NCBI RefSeq assembly: GCF_022539505.1
Contig: NC_061513.1
Location: 174,994,017-175,058,016 of the forward strand
Length of the DNA stretch: 64,000 nt
Direction: 5' to 3'
From: Lolium rigidum
Lineage: Eukaryota; Streptophyta; Magnoliopsida; Poales; Poaceae
Numbering within the stretch: position 1 is the stretch's first letter; each line of letters begins with the position of its first letter. Position numbers and translations under genes: made by a program. Positions 55,201-64,000 of the stretch are shown piece by piece. Below the pieces are notes generated by a model. That model was not told the DNA's origin and did not search any database. It saw nothing but the letters and a program-made list of their open reading frames with translations.

Positions 55201-57618
55201 CACATTTGACTTACACAAATTGTTTATGCAAGAAAAGGATGTGGTCACCTTGCATGATCATGGCCTAGTTTAATTAAAGGACTATTTGGCTATTTCTAGT
55301 CAAAGATATTGTCCAAAACTATTAATAAATCATATGGGAGTTTTTCTCTCACTTAAATCTTGTCATGAACAATTCAAAATGAGGTAGAGACTCTGGTCAT
55401 ATATGTCTCATATGAATTGTTGATGATATTAAATCACCTCAATAGTAGTTGTTAACTTAGTTACAACTATGTGTTAAATCATATGAGAGGTTTTCCTCTC
55501 ATTTAAATCTTGTTCTCAAGTAATTCAACATGAGGTAGTGACCATGGTCTATATAATCTCATATTGAGTTATTTGGTGACATTAAATCACTACCATGTTA
55601 GGATTAAATTGTATGAAGTGCTTCACTTCATTTAAATCTTGTCCCAAATACTTTCATATGAAGTATTGACCCCTGGTCAAATACTCTTACATGAAATACT
55701 TGGTGAAGTTAAATCATAATCAGCATTGTTAAATAGTATGAGGTACTCTACCTCATTTAAATCATTTTCTCAAATGATGATGATGAATGGTTGACTTAGG
55801 TCAACATGAATTCATGTGTGATTGTTTGAGAAATTAAATCTTAAGAAGATTTCAATGAGAGGAAATTATTTCTCAAGAACCATATGGAAACTATCATTTA
55901 CATATATAACGAGAGGAAATTATTTGTCCTCAAGCAACACCACCAATGCACCCTAATTATATTAATTGTGTGCTTAGAGTAGCTTGTGTGAATATGTGTG
56001 ATAGCCATTGAATTAGCTTGGTGATTGTATCCTCGTATTCGTATTTTAGACGCTAGTACCAGAGACTATCGGGAGGAGGAGGTCTTCTACGAAGAGGAAG
56101 GAGAAGAAGATCACTTTGACCACCTCAACAACCAAGGCAAGCTAACACCTATGCAAGCTAATATTCTTGCAAGTTACCCAAGTGCAAAGCTCGATAGAGC
56201 AAGGCACCACTACATCATACTTTATGTTTAATGATCCCATCCCAAGCTTTTACTTTACAAGCTTTATTGATTTTGATTTATCAAAGTTACTTTTTGATTC
56301 ATGATTCACTGGGTCTAGATTTATAGAAGAACAAGAGCATCAAACTTAGCCTATAAAGCTATAAGCTAGTTAGCACCCCTCATGACTAGTTGCTAGTGCT
56401 AACAAATGAAATTGACTACTCTAGATGGGAACTTGTGAAATGAAATGACTTTGAAAACCTTGGAATGAGGAGTCATTATATTGAAAGATTTTGAAGGTGA
56501 ATATGACTTGTGAATGACATGGTGAAATTTACCAAAAACCGATGGTTGGGTTCGGATGCGATACCATTCCAATTTTGCAAGTACCCCCACAATACCTGAT
56601 TATGGGTAAGGGCTTAACTAGAAGTTTATGTACCTTAGTATGGGTTCCCTCTAAACAAGCGTCATCGGGGTTATGCTGGAGGCTGCCTCTACAACAAAAG
56701 CAATGGTGAGAAATGACGTGAGTTGAGGTGAATGTCCGGCCCAAGCCCTGTGCAGTTCCCAGGCTGACAGTTTGTCTTCACCTGGGAGGCCAAGCTCATG
56801 GGGAGAGGTGCCTATACTAGGGTATGTAGGTGAAAGGTTATGGTTGGTAGTCCGCACACGGAGTGTGATAAATCAGGGCCGCTTAACCCTGACGGATTAT
56901 TGCAAATGTTGTGGCACAAGTGTACGACCTCTGCAGAGTGTAGAACTATTCGAATAGCCGCGTCCACGGTTATGGACGGTTGGAAAGGCCATACTGTTCC
57001 GTCATCGAATTTTTCAAAAATGTGACATGTGAAGGGTGGCTTGTGATTTGAACTTGAAATGGCGACTTTGACTTGAAACACAATTGAGTTGTGGGAATGA
57101 CACTAATGTTCCCACTTGAGTTAGTTAGCACATGAAGAGTTGTTTACTAAAATGTTTGTGAACTAAAATTGGCTTTAAGCAAAAGAAACTAGAGCTTAGC
57201 ATCCCCCTTACTAGAAATGTTAGTACTTACATTAGTATTAGTTTGCGAGTACTTTGAAGTACTCACGGCTTTGTCCCTGGCTATTCAAATGGCCAGACTA
57301 TGAAGAGGAACAGCAGTATGAAGAGGATGGACAGCAGGACGTCTACGACAACTAGGACTACTCCTGACGTCAAGCGTTGGCCTGTGGACTAGGATGTCCC
57401 TTATCTTTACGCTTCCGCTATGTATTTGTGATGTGTGTTGAAACAATAGTTCAACTATTATTGTAATATTGGATCATGTGATCTATTTGTAAGACGACTA
57501 TGATATGTAATGAATGATGACTTATGATATTCAACTGTTATGTCTCGCAACAACAATATTCTTGGGATTGCGATGTATGGCATAACAGGCATCTGGACTT
57601 AAAAATCCGGGTGTTGAC
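52295..57618 (+). mobile_element. Long LTR-like region (3' end of a large LTR retrotransposon)
   Basis: The right end ...GGGTGTTGACA at 57618 abuts a truncated gene start. Inside there is an AT-rich first part with a recurring CATAGAGGCATATG motif (52575, 52738, 52896). A GC-rich part (53860-54600) has a strong TATA box and GGTAAGTCTC donor-like sequence (54806). A long AT-rich tail follows. This order suggests one very long LTR (about 5 kb) of the kind known in large-LTR Triticeae gypsy families. The first 99 bp (52295-52393) could encode a 32-aa tail (WVQKPYLVRRVLLGKHDDAT), perhaps the end of the element's polyprotein. The LTR start was not pinned down. Confidence 0.5.
54436..54444 (+). promoter_or_regulatory. 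TATA box in the long LTR-like region
   Basis: CTATAAATA, followed by GAGCTGTCCCCGCG and a pyrimidine-rich leader (54485-54530). A strong plant core-promoter match, consistent with a retroelement U3/R junction. Confidence 0.6.
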
Positions 57619-57757
57619 AGGCGCCGCGCTTGGATGCGCCTCCCTCGGAGGCGCCGGGCTCGGCGGCGATGGGCTTGGCGGCGACGGGCTCGGATGCGAC
57701 GGGCTCGGAGGCGACGGGCTCGGGGGCGATGGCCGCCGGCGCATTCTTCTTCTCCAT
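57619..57757 (-). pseudogene. Truncated 5' coding exon with EPVAS repeats
   Basis: Minus-strand ATG at 57757 opens a frame of 46 codons that is cut at 57619 by the LTR end. The peptide is MEKKNAPAAIAPEPVASEPV followed by further pentapeptide repeats of the form EPVA(S/A) and KPIAA, EPGAS. The DNA repeats are 15-bp GC-rich units. The upstream sequence (57758-57900 on the minus strand) is a plausible 5' leader. It could be the start of a host gene broken by retrotransposon insertion or an exon carried by another transposon. No domain is recognisable in what remains. Confidence 0.35.
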
Positions 57758-58780
57758 CGCCGGCAGGGCTTGTACGGCGGTTGGGGTTTTTCCTTCGATT
57801 TGGAGAAGTTGATGGGACGTGAGAGGCGTGGTTTCGTGCGTGAGCGAGAATGAGACGTACTGTGTGAAGAGGGAGGGAGAGAGGGGCTTACGCGTCCTAA
57901 ATGCGACCCGCGTCCTACGCGTCCACTATTGCACGTCTGCACCGCGACACGCGTCAACAATGGCACGTCTTCCACTTCTGCACCGCAACACGCGTCCTCG
58001 AGTCTAACCCCGGAAATTTAGATATACTCGGTATACCCTCGAGTCATATACTAGCACTTTTTGTGTGCTCGGCTTTCGCCTTGAGTGCTAATACCGGCTA
58101 GTGCAACATACTCAGCTTTACCCTCAAGTGGCTGGTCAACAGAGAGTCAACAAATGGGATTAACTAGTTAAATGAGTTATTTAATGTGCAAAAAATTCCG
58201 AAAAAGAGTGGCACTTACTCATGGAGTCTTTACCACAAATTGTCACTTCTCAGATCATAGATAAATCAAGTTTTACCACAAATTGCCACTTCTCAAATCA
58301 CCTAGTAGCTATGAAGGTGCATGGTTTTCCATAATAAGCCCTACCCAAAACAGCTTTCCCCAAAACATACTTTGTCTGAATGAGGCCATAATTTTCACAC
58401 TCATGTATATTTGTATTGCAAATAGTTTGAGGTAGGCCAAGATGGGTTTCATTGTACAAAACACGCATTTTCCATTTTTTAAATCTCATATTTGAATCCC
58501 TTAGTCTGTTTACTACTCACTTGCCTTGGTTTCTTGATACTACTCAGTTTTGCCCTCTCCCTTAACAAACTCTCACAGGCGCCCAACATTGCCCTGATTG
58601 GTCTAGCCCATGTCACGCGGATCGTGCCCGCCGACCGTTGATCGTATGATCTAACGAGCAGGATAACCCCTATCTCTCTCTCTTGTCGGGGCCACCACCC
58701 TCTCTCTCTCTGTCAGCGGTTAGCTTCCACCCTCTGCATTATTTTTCACGAGCTAAATTATAAACTCTTTTAGGCATTTC
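57758..58780. other. Mixed low-copy sequence, no gene seen
   Basis: 57840-58010 is CpG-rich and may be the promoter side of the truncated exon. 58010-58135 has recurring TACTCGG(T/C)...CCTCGAG and GAGTGCTAATACCGGCTAG segments of unknown origin. 58575-58740 has CTCTCTCTC runs and a GACCGTTGATCGTATGATCT segment typical of grass promoter or 5' leader regions, but no ORF follows it. Confidence 0.35.
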
Positions 58781-59049
58781 TTTTCACGCAAAAAATGATA
58801 AACCATCACCGATTTGTTGTAGCCATTAATTTTCACGCAAAAAATGATAAACCATCACCGATTTGTTGTAGCCATTAATTTTCATGAAAAAAATGATAAA
58901 CCATCACCGATTTGTTATATCCATTACTTTTCACGCAAAAAAGATAAACCATCACCGATTTTTTGTAGCCATTAATTTTCACGCAAAAAATGATAAACGA
59001 TCACCGATTTGTTGTAGCCATTAATTTTCACGCAAAAAATGATAAACGA
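58781..59049 (+). repeat. 49-bp satellite, about 5.5 copies
   Basis: TTTTCACGCAAAAAATGATA followed by AACCATCACCGATTTGTTGT and AGCCATTAA. Units start at 58781, 58830, 58879, 58928, 58976 and 59025 (spacing 49, 49, 49, 48, 49), with few substitutions. Confidence 0.95.
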
Positions 59050-59107
59050 ACCAATCTATCTATCTCTGTATTTGAAGTTTGGAAGGGTTCACCATCTACT
59101 TATGTTA

Positions 59108-59605
59108 ACTTTTGACCTGAAAACAAATGGGTATTATAAAGGGAAATAAAAGTTCAAAAAAATATAAAAACGAAACAATCTACCTATCTTTGTATACAAG
59201 ATCGTCTGTATGATTTTTGAGGTCATTTAGAGAAGGTAGAAAAAATCCCTTTTGAGCAGGTCGAAAAACCTAACTTGTTACAAAAGCTGGTTTCAGTGAG
59301 ACCTAACCAAATTTGGCATACATTATGCCATATCTATAACAACAAGGAATATATAAAAGGGAAAGTTTCACAAAATTTGAAATTTAGGACGAAAATGATG
59401 CCATACATGATGCTGTTTTTCGAGGTTTTGATCTGAAAAATCAATTGGGTATTATAAAGGGAAATAAAAAGTTCGAAAAATGTAAAAACGGAACAATCTA
59501 TCTATCTATGTATAGAAGATCAGCTGTATGAAATTTGAGGTCATTTAGAGAAGGTAGAATAAATCACCTTGTTAGAAAAGCTGGTTTCGAGTGAGACGAA
59601 ACGGC
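59108..59605 (+). repeat. Pair of long direct repeats (about 190-200 bp)
   Basis: Copy 1 (about 59108-59315) and copy 2 (about 59423-59605) share GGGTATTATAAAGGGAAATA, GAGGTCATTTAGAGAAGGTA and AAAAGCTGGTTTC in the same order, separated by about 110 bp. The style resembles subterminal repeats of large CACTA-type DNA transposons in grasses, but no CACTA terminus was found here. Confidence 0.75.
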
Positions 59606-59726
59606 ATGCGTTTAAGCAAAGTGATTTTTTCGAACATCTCCAAATGACCCCAAATTTTCCATACATGATGCCATACGTGTAACAACAAGGAACCCTATCT
59701 AAAAAGTGTCAAAAAAGTTTGCCCAA

Positions 59727-61447
59727 TGATGTCTACGGGTGCTTCTATTCCTGTAGACAGTGTTGGGCCTCCAAGAGCAGAGGTTTGTAGAACAGCAGCA
59801 AGTTTCCCTTAAGTGGATCACCCAAGGTTTATCGATCTCGGGGAGGAAGAGGTCAAAGATATCCCTCTCAAGCAACCCTGCAACCACAAAGCAAGAAGTC
59901 TCTTGTGTCCCCAACACACCTAATAGGTGCACTAGTTCGGCGAAGAGATAGTGAAATACAGGTGGTATGAATAAATGTGAGCAGTAGCAATGGCACCAGA
60001 AAAGTGCTTTGCTGTCCAGGACTGGTGTGTGGTTGATGGTGGTAATATTGCAGGAAGTATAGATGCAGTAAAACAGTAACCAAAAAGCGATAGCAGTATT
60101 TAGGAACAAGGCCTAGGGATCATACTTTCACTAGTGGATACTCTCAACATTGATCACATAACAGAATAAATAGATAGATGCTAGACTCTACACCCTCTTG
60201 TTGGATGATGAACACCACTAATCGTGTAGGATTACACGAACCCTCAATGTCGGAGTTAACAAGCTCCACAATATTCAATGTTCATATTTAAATAACCTTA
60301 GAGTGCATAACAGATCAACATAACCAAACCAAGTACTAACATAGCATGCACACTGTCACCTTCACACTACTAAAGGAGGCATAGATCACATCAATACCAT
60401 CATAGTAATAGTTAACTTCATAATCTACAAGAGATCACAATCATAGCCTACGCCAAGTACTACACGATGCACACACTGACACCATTACACCGTGCATGAG
60501 GAATAAACTACTTTAATAACATCACTAGAGTAGCACACAGATATATTGTGATACAAAAAACATTGCAATCATAAAGAGATACAAATAAGCACTTCACTAT
60601 GCCATTCATAACAGTGAATAAGTATTCTGTGAAATATAGCCTAAGAGACCCACACGGTGCACACACTGTCACCTTTACACACGTGGGACAAGGAGTCTCC
60701 GGAGATCACATAAGTAAAATCAACTTGACTAGCATAATGACATCTAGATTACAAGCATCATCATATGAATCTCAATCATGTAAGGCAGCTCATGAGATTA
60801 TTGTATTGAAGCACAAAGGAGAGAGATTAACCACATAGCTACCGGTACAGCCCCGAGCCTCGATGGAGAACTACTCCCTCCTCATGGGAGACAACAGCGG
60901 TGATGAAGATGGCGGTGGTGTCGGTGGAGGAGCCTTCCGGGGCACTTCCCCGTCCCGGCGGCGTGCCGGAACGAGACTCCTCGTCCCCGGATCTTGGCTT
61001 CGCGATGGCGGCGGCTCTGGAAGGTTTCCTCTGGTTTCGTCGAACGTAATAGGGTTTTCGCGACGGAGACCTTAAGTAGGCGGAAGGGCAACGCGGGGGG
61101 CCACACGAGGGCCCCACACACCAGGGCCGCGCGGCCAGGGCCTGGGCCGCGCCGCCCTGTTGTGGCGGCGCCTCGTGGCCCCACTTCCTTTCCCCCTCGG
61201 TCTTCTGGAAGCTTCGTGCAAAAATAGGACCCTGGGCGTTGATTTCGTTCAATTCCGAGAATATTTCCTTACTAGGATTTCTGAAACCAAAAACAGCAGA
61301 AAATAGGAACTGGCACTTCGGCATCTCGTCAATAGGTTAGCTCCGGAAAACGCATAATAATGACATATAATGTGTATAAAACATGTGAGTATCATCAATA
61401 ATGTGGCATGGAACATAAGAAATTATCGATACGTCGGAGACGTATCA
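59727..61447 (-). repeat. 3' LTR of element F (1721 bp)
   Basis: Plus strand starts TGATGTCTACGGGTGC and ends GGAGACGTATCA. The right part (60730-61447) matches the LTRs of B- and C-type elements, including GCTTCGTGCAAAAATAGGACC and GTTGATTTCGT, while the left part (59727-60720) is different, so the LTR looks chimeric. The left flank is CCCAA (59722-59726), the expected target duplication; the partner is out of the window. Confidence 0.88.
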
Positions 61448-62513
61448 GCATCCCCAAGCTTAGTTTCTGCTCGTCCCGAGCAGGTAAACGATAACAAAGA
61501 TAATTTCTTAAGTGACATGCTACTAACATAATCTTGATCATACCAATTACCACATGTAGCATTTCCCGTTTCCAACCATATAACAATTAACGAAGCAGTT
61601 TCAACCTTCGCCATGAACACTAAAAGATAAAGCGAAGAACACATGTGTTCATATGAACCAGCGGAGCGTGTCTCTCTCCCACAAAAGCATGTATTTATTC
61701 AGAGAATGAAAATAACAAAACGAAAATAAAAGCACACAGACGCTCCAAGTAAAGTACATAAGATGTGACCGAATAAAAATATAGTTTCAAGAGAAGAAAC
61801 CTGATAATTTGTCGATGAAGAAGGGGCTTGAGTCTTCTTGAAATATGCAGGGATGAACCACGGGGGCATCCCCAAGCTTAGACTCTTCACTCTTCTTGAT
61901 CATAGTATATCATCCTCCTCTCTTGACCCTTGAAAACTTCCTCCACACCAAACTCGAAACAAACTCATTAGAGGTTTAGTGCATAATCAAAAATTCACAT
62001 GTTCGGAGGTGACACAATCATTCTTAACACTTCGGACATTGCACAAAGCTACTGAAAGTTAATGGAACAAAGAAATCCATCCAACACAACGAAAGAGGCA
62101 ATGTGAAATAAAAGGCAGAATCTGTCAAAACGAACGATCCGTAAAGACGAATTTTATTGAGGCACCGGACTTGCTCAAATGAAAATGCTCAAATTGAATG
62201 AAAGTTGCGTACATATCTGAGGATCACTCACGTAAATTGGCATAATTTTCTGAGTTACCTACAGAGAATTAGGCCCAGATTCGTGACAGCAAGAAATCTG
62301 TTTCTGCGCAGTAATCCAAATCTAGTATGAACCTTACTATCAACGACTTTACTTGGCACAACAAATGCAATAAAATAAGATAAGGAGAGGTTGCTACAGT
62401 AGTAACAACTTCCAAGACTCAAATATAAAACAAAGTTACTGTAGCAAAATAAACACATGGGTTATCTCCCAAGAAGTGCTTTCTTTATAGCCATTAAGAT
62501 GGGCTCAGCAGTT

Positions 62514-63231
62514 TTAATGATGCACTCGCAAGAGATAGTATTTGAAGCAAAAGAGAGCATCAAGAGGCAAATTCAAAACACATTTAAGCCTAACATGTTT
62601 CCTATGCATAGGAATCTTGTAAATAAACAAATTCATGAAGCATAATGCAACAAGCATAGAAAGATAAAACAAGTGCAGCTTCAAGATTTTCAGCAAAAAG
62701 AGAGGTGTTTTAGTAACATGAAAATTTCTACAACCATATTTTCCTCTCTCATAATAATATCCAAGTAGCATCCCGAGCAAACTCAACAATATAACTATCA
62801 CATAAAGCATTCTTATCATGAGTCTCATGCATAAAATTATTACTCTCCACATAAGCATAATCAATTTTATTAGTTGTAGTGGGAGCAAATTCAACAAAGT
62901 AGCTATCATTATTAATCTCATCAAGTGTAGGAGGCATAGTATAATCATAATACAATTTACTCTCCATAGTAGGTGGCACCAAAAGACCACTATCATTATA
63001 ATCATCATAAATAGGAGGCAAAGTATCATCAAAGAAAATTTTCTCCTCAATGCTTGGGGGACTAAAAAGATCATGAAAACCAGCTTCCCCAAACTTAGAA
63101 CTTTCTATATCATTATCAACAATGGTGTTCAAATTATTCATGCTAATATGTTCCATGGTTTTTTTAATTTTCGCATCAAACCATCCATGTCTTAAATCAG
63201 GAAATAGAATAAGAAGCTCATTGTTGTCCAT
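62514..63231 (-). pseudogene. Element F ORF: acidic protein with a hydrophobic C-terminal segment
   Basis: Minus-strand ATG 63231 opens 160 codons (MDNNELLILFPDLRHGWFDA) to a stop at 62749. The sequence is Asp/Asn/Glu-rich with repeated PPT/PPI-DD motifs (DDTLPPIYDDYNDSGLLVPP, DYTMPPTLDEINNDSYFVEF). Just before the stop another frame takes over (YYYERGKYGCRNFHVTK) and continues to 62514 with about 30 mostly hydrophobic residues (LFLLKILKLHLFYLSMLVAL, CFMNLFIY) flanked by basic ones. That is a likely membrane-spanning segment. One indel near 62755 would explain the switch. The function is unknown and no enzyme motif is present. It replaces the gag-protease gene found in element C. Confidence 0.55.
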
Positions 63232-63395
63232 TATGCCAAACTAGTGTAAACAAGAAACAAAAAGATGCAATTGCAGGATCTAAAGGAAATAGCTTCGAAC
63301 ACTCACACAATGGCGCCGTGAAAAATACTTTACCCGGGACCGGAGTATGAGTGCCTTTTACATTTCCTCCCCGGCAACGGCGCCGTAAAAGTGCT

Positions 63396-64000
63396 TGATG
63401 TCTACGGGTGCTTCTATTCTTGTAGACAAGTGTTGGGCCTCCAAGAGCAGAGGTTTGTAGAACAGACAGCAAGTTTCCCTTAAGTGGATCACCCAAGGTT
63501 TATCGATCTCGGGGAGGAAGAGGTCAAAGATATCCCTCTCAAGCAACCCCGCAACCACAAAGCAAGAAGTCTCTTGTGTCCCCAACACACCTAATAGGTG
63601 CACTAGTTCGGCGAAGAGATAGTGAAATACAGGTGGTATGAATAAATGTGAGCAGTAGCAATGGCACCAGAAAAGTGCTTTGCTGTCCAGGACTGGTGTG
63701 TGGTTGATGGTGGTAATATTGCAGGAAGTACAGATGCAATAAAACAGTAAACAAACATCGATAGCAGTATTTAGGAACAAGGCCTAGGGATCATACTTTC
63801 ACTAGTGGACACTCTCAACATTGATCACATACCAGAATAAATAGATAGATGCTAGACTCTACACCCTCTTGTTGGATGATGAACACCACTAACTGTGTAG
63901 GATTACACGAACCCTCAATGCCGGAGTTAACAAGCTCCACAATATTAAATGTTCATATTTAAATAACCTTAGAGTGCATAACAGATCAACATAACCAAAC
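63396..64000 (-). repeat. 5' LTR of element F (partial)
   Basis: Starts TGATGTCTACGGGTGC on the plus strand and is collinear with 59727 onward, with few differences (for example extra bases in GTAGACAAGTG and AACAGACAGC). Cut by the window end. Confidence 0.88.

Larger units (their letters stand above)
59727..64000 (-). mobile_element. Non-autonomous gypsy-type retrotransposon F (runs off the window)
   Basis: Minus orientation: 3' LTR 59727-61447, internal 61448-63395, 5' LTR from 63396 to beyond the window. The PPT TAAGCTTGGGGATGC adjoins the 3' LTR. The primer-site region (about 63368-63385 reversed, GGCGCCGTTGCCGGGG) is of the tRNA-Asp type with a change at the first bases. The 3' non-coding region is homologous to those of C and E but shorter. 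No gag, protease, RT or integrase. Confidence 0.88.

Noticed and set aside
57524..57853. 109-aa Gly-rich plus-strand ORF
   Set aside because: Antisense of the EPVAS repeats and spans the retroelement border.
58781..59049. CRISPR-like array
   Set aside because: Uniform 49-bp head-to-tail units with no unique spacers, in plant DNA.

Overview
This window is intergenic plant nuclear DNA, almost certainly from a large-genome cool-season grass (Pooideae; Triticeae or a close relative such as oat). The reasons are the density of nested LTR retrotransposons, gypsy LTRs beginning TGATACGTCT with a tRNA-Asp-type primer site, Athila-like ORF1 proteins, Stowaway and Tourist MITEs, and PIF/Harbinger and hAT elements. 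I see no bacterial or organellar genes, rRNA, tRNA or CRISPR arrays. The species assignment is inference. One 100-N assembly gap lies at 45818-45917.

Layout. 1-3919: 3' part of an LTR retrotransposon with a spliced, frameshifted ORF and a 1.3-kb 3' LTR rich in CCGGT motifs, inserted in a Harbinger end. 4.0-13.4 kb: the least repetitive part. It holds a Stowaway MITE, one small possible gene (5450-5755), an 886-bp Harbinger derivative, and about 5 kb with exon-like pieces on the minus strand. 13.4-19.0 kb: a stack of DNA transposons, namely a 1139-bp Harbinger derivative, a Harbinger element whose DDE transposase is split by a 387-bp TRIM, a deleted hAT and a Tourist MITE. 19.2-23.7 kb: 5' half of a gypsy element (LTR, gag, protease, start of RT), cut by another LTR that begins at 23691.

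24.95-45.8 kb is a three-level nest. Element B (plus; 5' LTR, gag-protease, Athila-like ORF) is split by element C (minus, 13.3 kb; TSD AGAGG). C's gag-protease reading frame is split by element D (plus, 5145 bp; TSD GAATA). D carries one long intact gag-type ORF that runs into its 3' LTR. 45.9-52.3 kb: a minus-strand LTR sits inside the 5' LTR end of element E, a relative of C with a different ORF. 52.3-57.6 kb: a long LTR-like region that cuts a gene start (57619-57757, minus). 58.8-59.6 kb: a 49-bp satellite and a pair of long direct repeats. 59.7-64 kb: element F (minus), a third relative with yet another ORF, running off the window.

Most elements lack reverse transcriptase and integrase, so they would need proteins supplied in trans. 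Elements C, E and F share LTR ends, primer site and 3' region while carrying different ORFs. That modular exchange, the LTR-encoded gag tail of D and the very young TRIM are the most interesting observations. No complete, clearly functional host gene is visible.
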